A DNA stretch of 64,000 nt from Pardosa pseudoannulata (taxonomy: Eukaryota; Arthropoda; Arachnida; Araneae; Lycosidae). The translations under genes were made by a program, and so were the position numbers. The notes below the pieces were generated by a model. The model did not search any database. It saw only the letters and a program-made list of their open reading frames with translations, and was not told the origin of the DNA. Each line of letters begins with the position of its first letter. Positions within the stretch are counted from its first letter, which is position 1. This document shows positions 13,371 through 23,625 of this stretch, in pieces. The stretch is from contig CM063500.1 in assembly GCA_032207245.1 (NCBI GenBank), forward strand, positions 19,228,734 to 19,292,733, in the 5' to 3' direction.

Positions 13371-14215
13371 TACATTGTATGCGGGACACGTACTAGTACG
13401 TTTTCTGACGATTGATACTTGAGCGCGGGTCATGTACTAGTATGGGTTAGTGCAGTGGTCGGCAAAGTGCGGCTCCAGAGTCGCATGTGGCTCTTTTGCT
13501 CCGTAAGTGCGGCTCTGGCACAAATATCCACTGAAGGCGCAATATTTTCATTTTAAAAAAGAATTGGTAAGAAAAAAATTACATCCGATTTTGATAAATT
13601 AAAATTCTTTCATAAATCGAGAACATATATAATTTTTGTTTAAGTTAAAATATAGGTAATTAAAATTTTATATTGTTGTAAAATTACGTAACGAACATCG
13701 AGCTTAATTTTATTAGTTTTCTTAAAACTAAAATTAAAAACAACAACCTACAAACCTGACTTACTCAAACTTTCCAAGGAGATGCAAGCACATTGTTCGC
13801 ATTAATAAATATTTATTAAGTATGACATTCAGTTTTGTACTACTTATTCAGTGTAATAAAAGTTTACTAAACAAGGAGATTTGGCTTCCAATTTTTTTTT
13901 TAAATTGTTGTAATGTTCATATTTGGCTCTTTAGCTGCAAAGTTTGCCGACCACTGGGTTAGTGTAACAATATGGTTTGTTTGTGGGTACAAAAATAACG
14001 GTATATACAGGAAAACGAAGCCGAATGTTCTTGTCTACTACATAGATTTTGTAAAAATTTAGTCAAATGAAAACTACTTTTTACATCAGTCGATGCGACT
14101 GATGTAAAATTAAATAATTTTAGATCTATCGAGATTTAACTGAATAAATAAATTTACGCGCAAAACGCCCGCTCCCGGTACAATTCCACTGCGAAATGTA
14201 CCCGCACACAATGTG
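13371..14215. mobile_element. TTAA-flanked (piggyBac-like) element P1, with nested hAT MITE
   Basis: Inverted ends TACATTGTATGCGGGACA and (right, reverse complement) CACATTGTGTGCGGGTAC, flanked by TTAA (13367-13370, 14216-14219). Without the nested hAT MITE (13453-13956) and its extra target copy it is about 333 bp, the same family as 19174-19695 in opposite orientation. No transposase sequence remains. Confidence 0.8.
13453..13956. mobile_element. hAT-type MITE nested in a TTAA element
   Basis: Ends CAGTGGTCGGCAAAGTGCGG and (right, reverse complement) CAGTGGTCGGCAAACTTTGC, with GGCTCTTT subterminal on both sides. Target duplication GGTTAGTG is perfect (13445-13452, 13957-13964). No coding capacity. 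The related TTAA element at 19174-19695 has the site with one GGTTAGTG and no insertion. Confidence 0.9.
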
Positions 14216-14462
14216 TTAATAGAGGAATGTATTTTCAATAATTCTGTACTAATGTTTTACGATTTGTGTATTATTTTTGTATCAAGTTAAATGTTTGTAA
14301 TGTTAAGTTATAAATAAAATATGAGGATGCTGGTTAATGAATTCACATAGAGCTTTTAAAAAATGAATATTGCAAAAATAATTTAATTTTTTATCGTCTC
14401 GGCGGCAATTTATTTTTACAACTAACAATTCATCAAGTCGGGATACTGATTATATCATTTAA

Positions 14463-15364
14463 CCCTTTTTATCCTGGCGGTACTTATAAGTACCGCTTCA
14501 ATCAAACACCTATATATTCCTAATAAAGCCGTTTTTCCTGACGGTACTCACAAGGACATGAATGATGCAGTTCCTACAGCAGAAAAGAAATGACAGCACC
14601 AATCAGGAATCCTTTTTATTCGCATAGTAGGGATTTTATAATTGGCGTGCTGCATTCGAAGGTCATTTTGTGGTAGAGTTGATACACGTGTTGTTCAATT
14701 GAGTAAATTTAGTGGTTTATTACCAGTTATTTGGTACTATTATTTTTTAGAGACTTCTATACTTCGCAGGTAAGCATTTCATTTGTTTTATTCATAATTT
14801 AATATTTTATTTTCTATCATAGAGTCAAAAATATATGTTGGTACTAGAAAGTACCAGCTGCAAAATTAACTACTAAAATACAGTAAAAATTAATTTTCTT
14901 TTTTCTATGATTATTCTCCATTAAAACTTATCTAATGATGCAAAAACGCAGTAAGAAAGTTGATGGTAAATTAATTCAGGATATAAAGGCTTTAAAGCCC
15001 GGCCCTACTTTATTTTTCTTAGATCCCTACAAAATGTTAACCAAATACTCTTTATATATATTAAAACAAGTATGGTTTTAACTTTGAATTTAGTGTTCAT
15101 TTAGATTATTAACTTCAATTTACATTTTAGAGACCAATTTTTTTTTCGAAAATTTACCTTATATGCAATGGAATATTTCTTATAAATTGACTATTCAATC
15201 TATCGGCAAAATAATACTAAAAAATGTTCAAAAGAAGTTTTTAAGAAAAAATAATAAGGTAATCAGGGAAGGAAAAACTTAAAATTTATGCTCAAAATAT
15301 TTAAAGTTATTATTAAAGTAAGTTAAAAGAAAGTTGATGGTAAATTAATTCAGGATATAAAGGG
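14463..15364. mobile_element. TTAA-flanked (piggyBac-like) element P3
   Basis: Ends CCCTTTTTATCCTG and (right, reverse complement) CCCTTTATATCCTG, between TTAA at 14459-14462 and 15365-15368. About 40 bp of the right terminal sequence (AGTTGATGGTAAATTAATTC core) also occurs internally at about 14955-14990. A donor-like CGCAG|GTAAGC near 14770 may be left from a transposase gene's first exon, but no protein is recognisable. Confidence 0.7.
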
Positions 15365-15368
15365 TTAA

Positions 15369-16067
15369 TTACTTTACATGACTGCTTAATGTAAAAGTAA
15401 TTTAATTTTTTTCAAGTAAGTATATTCATTTGTAGGAATATAAAAACAACTAGAAGCTTAGGGAATAAGAACAACAATTTTAGTTACATGAGTTCCTTTC
15501 GTCATGCAAAATCAATACATGGTACTTTACCTTCCATAAAGTAGTCAACTAACTAGTTAATGGTTTAGGGTGAAAACTACATGAAATTCCCCTAGAATTT
15601 TTTTAATTAATACTTTCTTAATCCATGGTGTAAATATTAATAAAATTCATACAATTATGTCTATTAAAATAACTATACAATCTCTACGTAAATAAATTTG
15701 CAAAACTTTCAGATTTACATTATCTGACGACAGTTTTGCGACTTGCTTCTACCGACATATGAGAAGAAGTAACATAATCTACTGATCGTATATTAAAATT
15801 GAACGTCATAGTTCAGATTAGTCTCTTGGAAGTTTAACTTTGACCTTGGTTTTCGTGCTTTATCTGATTGCTGTAATTTTATAGATTCAGTCTCATAAAA
15901 GACGATTGATGTTATCGCACAATGGACAGAGTTTCTGGCCATCTTTCAAACTCGAGAGGGAAAATTTTCAATAGTCCATCACTGTGAGTCCACCTCTCGT
16001 GTCGAATTTCAGATATAAGAAGCGATAAATAGTTCTTTGGAACTGTAATCAGATGCTATCTATGTCC
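15369..16067 (-). other. Probable 3' UTR and downstream flank of gbx
   Basis: Sequence directly after the gbx stop codon. It is apparently single copy and of moderate AT content, with no repeat recognised. A 3' UTR is inferred from position only; I could not pick a confident polyadenylation signal. Confidence 0.4.
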
Positions 16068-16259
16068 TCATCTTGGCAAAGATTTTTCTATTTGCTGATG
16101 CTGACTTCTGATGGCCATCCTGTTGACATGGACGGGAATAGGAACAACAATTTTAGGTCCATTATTTCCGTTACTAGAACCAATTCTCCCTGATGCAAGT
16201 CCGGCTTTAACTCGCTTCCATTTGGCCCGTCTGTTTTGGAACCAAATTTTTACTTGAAC
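16068..16259 (-). CDS. gbx: Gbx/unplugged homeobox gene, terminal coding exon
   Basis: This exon encodes homeodomain residues 43-60 and the whole C-terminus of a Gbx-class (gastrulation brain homeobox / unplugged) transcription factor, a nuclear DNA-binding protein that patterns the anterior nervous system in animals. It opens directly after a TTACAG acceptor (AG at 16261-16260) and reads VQVKIWFQNRRAKWKRVKAG, which contains W48, F49, Q50, N51 and R53 of recognition helix 3. A short Ser/Gly/Asn-rich linker follows, then KIVVPIPVHVNRMAIRSQHQ, the C-terminal block conserved in Gbx proteins across bilaterians. The protein ends ...EKSLPR and a TGA at 16070-16068. The exon has 63 codons plus stop, all open, and joins the upstream exon in phase 0. 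The sequence just below it (15.4-16.07 kb) is unique and probably 3' UTR. Key residues are intact, so I see no sign of a pseudogene. Confidence 0.95.
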   Translation of the reverse strand, partial: VQVKIWFQNRRAKWKRVKAGLASGRIGSSNGNNGPKIVVPIPVHVNRMAIRSQHQQIEKSLPR

Positions 16260-16316
16260 CTGTAAATAGAAAATAATTCAGTAAGACAGGTATACTAACT
16301 ATCACAGTAACAACTA

Positions 16317-17194
16317 CACTCAAGAGCTAAAACGTTATGACCACCCCTACATTTGGCAATGAACTCTCCTGGATGACATGAAAAACACGTGATCAGGTGG
16401 AAGTGGTATTTAACTGCTGCTGGAAAGTCTGAAGAATCATTCTTTCACTTACTTCTGTGTGTCATGGGAAATGCTGAGGATCTAAGCGATTTTGATAGAG
16501 GGCAGATTGTAATGGCTCAAAGGCTAAGCACAAGTATTTCCGAAACTACACGACTCGTGGGTTGTTCGCGATCTACAGTTGTTAGTACTTATGCAAAGTG
16601 GATGAATGACGGTGAAACCAGCAGTAGACGACATGGTGTTGGATGCCTACTCGCTGTCAAAGAAAATGGGCGACGGAGACTGTCTGGCATGGTGAAGCAA
16701 AACCGGCGGGGTTATGCTTTGGGGGACGTTCTCTAGGGCGTCTATGAGACCGTGGTTGCGGTAGAGAAGACCATGAATGTTACAGGGTATCTGAACATCA
16801 TTGCGGACCAGTTGCACCCTCACATGGCCTCTGTTTTTCCAGCTGGAAATGGAATGTTCCATCAGGACAACGCCCGTGTCACAAGACTAAAATTGTGTTG
16901 GAGTGTTTCCAGGAACATGATGATGAATTCATGTTAATGTCCTGCCGCCTAACTCACCGGATTTCAGTCCGATAGAACACATTTGGGATGTCATGGGACG
17001 GCAGCTTCAAAGACCACCAATTCGCAATATCTCGGATTTGCGTAACCGTTACTTAAACATCTGGTACAATCGGTTTCCGGCTATCTACCAAGGAATTGTG
17101 GCATCCATGCCAAGGCGGGTTAAAGCTGTGTTGCGCTCCAAAGGTGGGCCAACTCATTATTGGCAGGTGGTCATCATGTTTTGGCTCTTAAGTG
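16317..17194 (+). mobile_element. Tc1/mariner-type transposon remnant in gbx intron
   Basis: The ends are inverted repeats: the left end reads CACTCAAGAGCTAAAACG and the right end, reverse-complemented, CACTTAAGAGCCAAAACA, both continuing into ATGACCACC, each flanked by the TA target duplication (16315-16316 and 17195-17196). At 878 bp it is about half the length of a complete Tc1 element. Inside are the N-terminal helix-turn-helix part of a Tc1 transposase (about 16449-16735, with DFDRGQIV and a Cys-Ser-Arg-Ser-Thr-Val recognition helix) and the C-terminal catalytic part (about 16752-17170, with HQDNA around the second Asp and SPDFSPIEHIWD around the third acidic residue). The middle with the first catalytic Asp is missing, and frameshifts separate the pieces, so it cannot move itself. 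Strand refers to transposase sense, opposite to gbx. Confidence 0.88.
16449..17172 (+). pseudogene. Broken Tc1-like transposase
   Basis: Pieces of a Tc1/mariner DDE transposase lie in order but in more than one frame. The N-terminal paired-like DNA-binding domain stays open to a stop near 16735. The catalytic core restarts around 16752 with the QDNA motif, shifts frame near 16920 and ends with SMPRRVKAVL and a KGGPTHY tail typical of Tc1 transposases. The block between the DNA-binding domain and the second catalytic Asp is deleted (about 100 residues compared with complete family members). It is therefore inactive. It sits between intact-looking terminal inverted repeats. Confidence 0.85.
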
Positions 17195-17196
17195 TA

Positions 17197-18325
17197 CTTC
17201 AGACAGTGTACATCATGAAAATCATTAACTTACAAATCTTTCGCTCCAATACTTTACAATTTCCTTTTTACTTTACTAGTTAAAACTGCATTTTATTCAC
17301 ATAAAGATTAATTGCAATAAAATCTTATTCAAAACAAAGAAATTTCTTTTACTTCAACGCAATGACTATTGAATCGTATATATATTCCCCATCCTACAGC
17401 AGATTTCCCTTTTAATCTATAAATAGTTGTTATTACCATGTTAAATTGGTATCTCAGAAACAATAGATGCTTTTACGTGACTAACGTGCTATCCGGTTTG
17501 AATACATCGCTCTGTGTCTCAACTGCCGAAGTAAATGAACGAATTATTGCATGATGGCTCTCGGGTGCATTTTCCACTTTCACTTGGTTGCTGAACAATG
17601 ATTCTGCTGTGCTATTTTTCCCACCAACTTATGTAAGCTGAACAGAAACGTCCTTGGACGTAAGAAATAATCAGACATAAAAATTTTATATGACGTAATT
17701 GAAGTAAAAATTGTATCAAAATTAAATGCACTTTAATATTTATAATGATAATCACGAATTTGCATCTTACAAGGAGCAATTTTCTCTCACCGTTGGCTTA
17801 ACTAGAGATATATAATTTTACTACTTACGTGAAACTATTTAAAAATGAAGAAAATTGAAGCGAAAATTTCCCTCCAATTTTCTATATCTCTCAAATTTTG
17901 AAAGCAGTATAAAACTAGAACTTACAACATGTCATTCATAAAATACAGCAAATACTTTAAAAAGTTATGGACAAAGGTTTTCAGTTTAAAGCGTATAACC
18001 ATTATAAAAGCCGAATTAACGTGTATCAGGTATTTTTCTATGCATAAAACTATGTTTAAAATATTTAGGGGTTATTCTCAAGTTAGTCTAAATATCTGTA
18101 TTTAAATTTACTATTCTTTAGTAATACATTATAAAGCACGCTTTTACAGTTATAGAAGATATATTTTTATTAAATGCCTCACATATATTGTGTTACTACG
18201 TTGCATTTGAAAACAATAAAAATATTGAAAATTTAATTGTACTGTATACAACATAATTCATGTAAGTGCACTCATATATAAATATATCTGCACTAATATA
18301 CAATTATTAAAATTGGTTGGATAGG
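17197..18325. other. gbx intron sequence, nothing recognised
   Basis: AT-rich and apparently single copy between the Tc1 remnant and a SINE. Confidence 0.5.
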
Positions 18326-18482
18326 AATTCTACGGCCTACTTTTTGCAACACGAGGGCTAATGAGACCGCGACCTACTACTTAAAGCCGAATGACTACGA
18401 ACATCCTCGTTACAGTGGGATTCGAACCCACGAATTTCAGTACTGAATATTAATGCCCTGAACATTCGGTTACCTTCCGACA
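18326..18482 (-). mobile_element. tRNA-derived SINE, family A, minus-strand copy
   Basis: On the minus strand this copy has a B-box-like GGTTCGAATCC (complement at about 18418-18428) downstream of a tRNA-like head, then a tail containing CTCGTGTTGCAAAAAGTAG-type sequence. The tail matches the SINEs at 54288-54475 and 35418-35490. It lacks a foldable acceptor stem, so it is a SINE rather than a tRNA gene. It lies inside the gbx intron. Confidence 0.65.
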
Positions 18483-19063
18483 CAATTATTAAGAAGAGTG
18501 TGGTTTTGATTATAACTATAGCATTTCTTCTATACCATAAAATAATATATGAATGCTAAAAATTCCTTTTGATTCTTTCGGGTTTTTTTTTTTTTATTTG
18601 TATCAGAGAAATATTTTTCCTAAATTGAAGAATTTTTATTCATTATGATTTAAGTGCTACTAAAAATAAAAGTATCATTTAAACACACTTATTTTTTACA
18701 TCGTAGATATTTTTAATGGCATAGATAGTTATAACGATACATTAACTTCATTATCAGTTACATGAAGAGCTTAGATATCTGCAGAAGCCGATTTTTACAG
18801 ATTTCCCTTAACTTTAATTTGTGATTATACTTATACTAAGATAGAATTTCAAAAAAGGTTTTTATGAAAATCTTGAAGATTAAAGAAGGGAGTTCTGTTT
18901 ATAAAATTTTCCGATTTTTCATTGCCGAGTATTTATGTACAGAGAAATGAAAAAGTAGCGTTCTTTTCTTGAGTTCAAAAATTTGATTGTCTTTTAAAAT
19001 TAGATTTTCAATGAAAAATAAAAAGTGAAAACTAGGCACTCGTTATTAAGGCGTTAGGTATCT

Positions 19064-19065
<2 letters not shown>

Positions 19066-19098
<33 letters not shown>

Positions 19099-19135
19099 AA
19101 AAAAAAAAAAAAAAAATTTGAAAAAATCCAAATTT
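19066..19135. repeat. Interrupted poly(A) tract
   Basis: Runs of A with TCTG and TTTG interruptions. It could be the tail of an unrecognised retroposed element; none is visible next to it. Confidence 0.85.
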
Positions 19136-19173
19136 GAATTCGCAATCTTGGGATAACTTCTCCATTAACATAA

Positions 19174-19324
19174 CACATTGTTTACGGGTACATTTCGCAG
19201 TAGAATTGTACAGGGGGCGGGCGTTTTACGTGTAAATTTAGTTGTTCAGTTAAATCTCAATAGATTGAAAATTATTTAATTTTTTAACCAACTTTTCGTA
19301 TTTTATATTGAAAAATATAAACAA

Positions 19325-19358
<34 letters not shown>

Positions 19359-19695
19359 AATATATATATATAAATATAAATACAAGTATAAATATATAAT
19401 ATATAAATATACATATATATATAATATTTTTGAAAGGATAAATAAAAAGTTAATTTTAAATCTAAATTGATTTTTTAATCAACCTTCCCGTTCTGTGGTT
19501 CCGCATCGACTGATGTAAAAACTAGTTTTTATTTGTCTAAATTTTTCCAGAATCTATGTAGTAGACAAGAACATTCGGCTTCGTTTTCCTGTATATATAT
19601 TTTTGTACCCACAAACAAACTATGTTGTTACACTAACCCGCGTTCAAGTATCAATCGTCAAAAAATGCACTAGTACTTGTCCCGCATACAATGTG
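19174..19695. mobile_element. TTAA-flanked (piggyBac-like) element P2 with internal AT microsatellite
   Basis: Same family as 13371-14215, reversed. The right end reads CCCGCATACAATGTG before TTAA (19696-19699); the left end CACATTGTTTACGGG follows ATAA, a decayed TTAA. An AT-rich microsatellite (19324-19436) sits inside. It lacks the hAT insertion seen in P1 and so shows the empty site. Confidence 0.78.
19324..19436. repeat. (TA)n-rich microsatellite inside element P2
   Basis: TATATA tracts with TATAAATA variants; missing from the related element at 13371-14215. Confidence 0.9.
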
Positions 19696-20482
19696 TTAAC
19701 ATTAGCTTCGTAACATCGGAGGCTCACTACAGAGACGCCTTAAAATTTGCTTTGTAAATCAATCTAGGCCGAAGAACTCTTTCATCTAAACTGAAATGGT
19801 TTTGACAGAAGCACAAAATTGTTATCATTTGTGTTAATTTATATTATAAAGAAAATGCCTGTTGTTTATTTTAATCCCATACGATCAATCAGAATTTCTT
19901 GAATTCCCCATCTTGAATCAAATTAAACTTTAAAAATGCTCATTGGAGAACATAAGATTTTGTAACTATACATTTCAAACCTATAAATGCATTATCTTAA
20001 CTATAATATGTACAGCAACAAACTCTTATAATCAGTTGGTGTATTGTTTGTTGAATATCTTTGAGCCGTAGAGTTAAGTTCTAAACAGAAATTAAAATTC
20101 GACCATTGCATAGTTACTGGTGTGATACACTAAACTACTTTTTATCATTTTTTCAATAAAGAATATAATATTTTAAATATATTTTTTGTGAAGCCAGTAT
20201 AACACCCAAAGAAGAATTTTCCAAAAAAAAAAAATAAAGAATTTCCGTTCCTCCTTTACATGTTTAAAAAATTATAAATATAATGTTATGGGTATGACAG
20301 TTGTCACATCTGTGACAGCATATTTATAATTTTGGTTTTAATTATTTTAGTTTAATTATTTTTGGTTTTAATTAATTCAGTTTAATTAACTTTCATGAAT
20401 TTCAAATGACAATAGTAACGAAAGTAAAGTCGAGTTTAATATGAGTGGCTTTATATTAACTCAAAAACAAAATAATGATGAA

Positions 20483-20700
20483 TATCTAGACTGATTTTTT
20501 CCATAGTGGAAAGGAGCTTAAATCTAGTGCTTATATACGTGTCCTATTAAATAATGTAATAGTGGTGAACAGTCAAATCGTTTATCGCAAGCTACTAGTA
20601 GTTCGTGAGGAAATTTTCGGTAGTGCCCGCTCAAGTTGTCTAATTTGTTGTACTCAGAAATTTACTGCATCTTTAAAACAACTTTCATCAATCTCTTAAA
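20483..20700. repeat. Local duplication, copy A
   Basis: From ATCTAGACTGATTTTT to CTTTCATCAATCTCTTAAAA, with GTGTCCTATTAAATAATG and GCTACTAGTAGTTCGTGAGG. Nearly identical to copy B (21184-21945), which an RTE-like insertion splits. Copy A shows the unsplit site. A hAT-type MITE follows directly. Confidence 0.8.
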
Positions 20701-20701
20701 A

Positions 20702-21183
20702 CAGGAATGGACAAACTTTTTCTGCCGTGGGCCATAAATCGAAAGAAAATAAGTTTGGCGGGCCACGATAAATTTTTCTAAAATTTTAAAAACAATACAC
20801 AAGTACTTAACGGTTTAAATATGTTAATAAGATAAATGAAATTGCGATTTCATTTTTAAAAGTTCCTTTTACTGAGGTTCGAAGTGAGATGTACTGATTT
20901 TAAGGACGATGCTAAATGCTCATCTGTCAGTCTACTTCTGAAATTATTCTTTCTATGGTTCAAGGTTGAAAACACTTGTTCACATATAAGAAGCAAATAT
21001 ACCGCTGATCTTCTGGGCGTGAGATAATAAATTTGGGATATAATATTTAAGCAAAGTAGAAAAGGAGATGGATATATAATGTATAAATACATATTTCTTT
21101 TAATTTGCCGCGGACCGGAAACTTAAAATTCTATCCTCGGGCCGGATAAAACCTTCCGGTGGGTAGTAATTTTTCCATCCCTG
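20702..21183. mobile_element. hAT-type MITE, older copy
   Basis: The terminal inverted repeats CAGGAATGGACAAAC and (right end, reverse complement) CAGGGATGGAAAAAT match the better kept relative at 46738-47252 over the whole length (shared internal blocks such as CTGATCTTCTGGGCG). It has no coding capacity. The flanking 8-mers (TCTTAAAA and ATCTAGAC) do not match, so one flank was probably rearranged. It separates the two copies of a local duplication. Confidence 0.7.
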
Positions 21184-21278
21184 ATCTAGACTGATTTTTC
21201 CCATACTGAAAAGGAGCTTAGATCTAGTGCTTATATTCGTGTCCTATTAAATAATGTAATAGTGGTGAACAGCCAAAT

Positions 21279-21793
21279 AAAATCTAAGCTCCTTTGCATC
21301 AATACAAAAATAAACCTATACAAAATCCTTATAAGACCGATCATTTTATATGCCAGTGAGACATGGGCAATTAACAAAACAGAAGAAAAAATGCTACTCA
21401 TTTTTGAAAGAAAAATCCATCGGTCAATATTTGGAGCAGTAAAGGAAAATAATACATGGAGAGGTTTATATAACCATTAATTGTATACTAAATACAGACA
21501 ACCTAACATTTTGAGAGATATTAAATCCAACAGAATTAGATGGCTGGGACATGTTTTCAGACGAGCAGATTTGGACCCAGTTAAAAAAATTAACTTTTTC
21601 AAAGATTAAGGGTACAAAAAGAAGAGGTAGACAAGGTGGTTGGATTGTGTGGAAAAAGATTTGGAGATCTTGGGTATTAATAGATGGAGAAACATTGCAA
21701 AAAGTCTTGCCGTTTGGAGGAAGCAGACATAGAAAGCCTTAGCCTGTACCAGGCTATAGCGCTGCTGAAGAAGAATAATAATTATGAAGTACT
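21279..21793 (+). mobile_element. 5'-truncated RTE-like non-LTR retrotransposon
   Basis: The 3' end of a LINE. Translation starts with the end of the reverse transcriptase domain (LYKILIRPIILYASETW, compare LY..LIRP.LLYGSETW), then ERKI..IFGAVKE, and after frame breaks the IRWLGHV..R and W.NIAKSL segments of the C-terminal region. The 3' tail is GAAGAAGAATAATAAT. Imperfect 15-18 bp target duplications flank it (AGTGGTGAACAGCCAAAT left, AGTGAAGAGTCAAAT right), consistent with target-primed reverse transcription. It inserted into copy B of the 20.48/21.18 kb local duplication. Inactive. Confidence 0.8.
21280..21742 (+). pseudogene. Reverse transcriptase C-terminus, RTE-like
   Basis: The first part is open to a stop at about 21480 and holds the conserved LIRP..LYASETW and FERK motifs found just after the RT thumb of RTE/L1-like polymerases. 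The rest (about 21490-21740) continues in two other frames, with RIRWLGHV and a Lys/Arg-rich GRQGG-type stretch. No catalytic YADD remains because the copy is 5'-truncated. A related fragment is at 61528-61790. Confidence 0.75.
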
Positions 21794-22057
21794 AGTGAAG
21801 AGTCAAATCGTTGATCACAAGCTACTAGTAGTTCGTGAGGAAATTTTCGGTACTGCCCACTGAAGTTGTCTAATTTACTGTTAGTCATAGACATTTACTG
21901 CCCTCAAAAAATTTACTGTATCTTTAAAACAACTTTCATCAAGCTCTCAAAATATTTGGTTTAAAAAACAAAAGGTACCCTAGGCATTAATGAGTTAATT
22001 ATCAATTGAACTGAGAAGACAGATGTTTGTTTCTCAGAATAGCTGAGTATTCCTTAC

Positions 22058-22344
22058 CTCGCTGAGCTTCAGTGCATGTGCGATCTGTGACCTCTCGGTA
22101 AGGGACAGGTATTTCTTTGCGTGGAACTCTTTCTCCAGTTCCAGGAGCTGCTCGCTGGTGAAGGCCGTACGTCTCCTGCGACCCGCTTTGCCACCTTCCC
22201 CGGTCCGGTCTTGCGACTTGCCGTCGCCCTGGGACTCGTCTGCTTCTTCCGGTGACAGGGAGTGCTCGTCACTCATGTCATCGTCCAGCGTGGTGACATC
22301 GGGGCTTGACGCGGAATCGCGCGTCGTGCTGTGACCAGTGGGAC
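22058..22344 (-). CDS. gbx: Gbx/unplugged homeobox gene, penultimate coding exon
   Basis: The exon carries an acidic, Ser/Asp-rich linker ([20 protein letters not shown]...) and then homeodomain residues 1-42, starting at the basic arm GRRRRTAF and running through helices 1 and 2 ([32 protein letters not shown]). It ends ...AGC GAG followed by a GTAAGG donor whose GT is at 22057-22056. The acceptor is CCGTTTCAG immediately above 22344, so the first codon (Gly, GGT if the previous exon ends in G) is split: phase 1. The 287-bp length is two bases plus 95 codons. Reading can extend upstream in frame to an ATG at 22399-22397, but that stretch is intronic and AT-rich and lies behind a good acceptor, so I do not take it as the start. 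The N-terminal Gbx region must lie on one or more exons further up. Class assignment rests on the complete match of helix 1-2 residues with Gbx proteins. Confidence 0.93.
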
Positions 22345-22378
22345 CTGAAACGGATGCAAATAACAGTGTCTTAACTTG

Positions 22379-22995
22379 TTTGTTAATACCAATTTGCATA
22401 CAATGATTGATGATCTTTATTTTAACTAATGATTATACCCAAGATTTCGTTGAATATAATAAAGTGATAGAATGAAATGCTGATAATGTGGATTACAAGT
22501 TTGAATATTAAGATGCATCGACGCGAAAATAAAATATTACAGCATTGGTGTTCATAAGCGTGGGAAAACACATTTCCAAAAGGACAAAAATATTACCACA
22601 TTCAAAAGTATTCCATCTAAACGGAGTTGGGGGAAATAAAAAAGAGCAGAATGATTAAACTTCTTTTCCGTTATTTATTAATACCAATCCTCCGTTTGTT
22701 AATACCAATTTGCATACAATGATAGGTAATTTTTATTTTAACTAATCATTATACTCAAGGTTTCATTGAATATAATAGATTGATAGAATCATGCTGATAA
22801 TGTTGATTACAAGTTTGAATATATAAATGCATCGGCGAGAAAAAGGAATATTACAGCATTAATGCTCATAAGCGTGGGAAAAACACATTTCGAGAAGGAC
22901 AAACAGATTACCACATTCGAAGGTATTTCATTTAAACGGAGTTGGGGGAAATAAAAAGGAACAGGTCTATAGGACGATCACACTTCTTTTCCTTT
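22379..22995. repeat. Tandem duplication (316-bp unit) just upstream of the gbx exon
   Basis: GTTTGTTAATACCAATTTGC begins copies at 22379 and 22695. Both run through GGATTACAAGTTTGAATAT or its variant and AACGGAGTTGGGGGAAATAA. The first copy starts about 35 bp above the exon's acceptor, so it lies in the preceding intron. Confidence 0.85.
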
Positions 22996-23489
22996 ATTTA
23001 TTTGACATGAAAGATTTCAGAAATATGTTGTTTTCAATGTATTTGACAGACTATCATTTGAAACTTCAACAATTTTCAGAGATATTTACAACATTCTGTG
23101 ACATATGATTATCTGTACCATTTTAGTACACCTCTTCACCAAACTTGGGTATAAAAATGCCGCATACGAAATTTGCTTTTGCAAGGAAAGATGTACGTAT
23201 TTAATGCTATCTGTCTACTTTATTTATTTGTTTATTTTTGAAGAATGTGGGAATGTGGTTTTCTTAAAAGAACTTGCTTCTGTATGAGTGAATAAAGAAA
23301 GGAATATTTCTATATGAACCTGCTTCATATTACAACTAGGGGAACCGAGCATCATTTTTTTAAACGAAGCTAACGATACAGACATTATCCTAACACCTTA
23401 ACAAAGCTGTGAACCTGTTACTCATTTAGCACAAGCCGAGGAGTACGTGTAGCTTAAGGTATGCTACGGTAGCGAGTAACATTACCCCA

Positions 23490-23625
23490 GCTGTGTTCTC
23501 GTAATTTAGAAGCAGGGACCAAACAGAAGACCCCCAGGCTTAGCTTGCAACCCCCAGAGGTATTGATTGAGAACTTCGAGGGCTTTGTGACCACGAACAT
23601 ATTTTACGGGAACAGAGCATCGTGA
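23490..23625 (-). mobile_element. SINE family B body, truncated copy
   Basis: Diverged copy of the non-tRNA body of the element at 40925-41140: shared CTCGTAATTTAGAA, AGGCTT(A/G)GC and TTTGTGAC..GAACATATTT segments occur in the same order and orientation. The tRNA-like head is missing or too diverged to see. Confidence 0.5.

Larger units (their letters stand above)
21184..21945. repeat. Local duplication, copy B, interrupted by an RTE-like element
   Basis: The left part, 21184-21278, and right part, 21794-21945, together match copy A (20483-20700). The LINE fragment 21279-21793 sits between, with the AGTG..GA.CAG.CAAAT target duplicated. Confidence 0.8.
16260..22057 (-). other. gbx: Intron splitting the gbx homeobox
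   Basis: A 5,798-bp phase-0 intron lies between Glu42 and Val43 of the homeodomain (numbered from Trp48). Donor GTAAGG at 22057 and acceptor TTACAG at 16260 fit the consensus. It is packed with mobile DNA: a Tc1/mariner remnant, a tRNA-derived SINE, a TTAA element, a hAT-type MITE, an RTE-like retrotransposon 3' end and a local duplication. No other coding sequence is visible in it. Confidence 0.85.

Noticed and set aside
22345..22399. ATG at 22399-22397 as start of the gbx protein
   Set aside because: The stretch is AT-rich and unlike Gbx, and a consensus acceptor stands at 22345; Gbx proteins have a long N-terminus.
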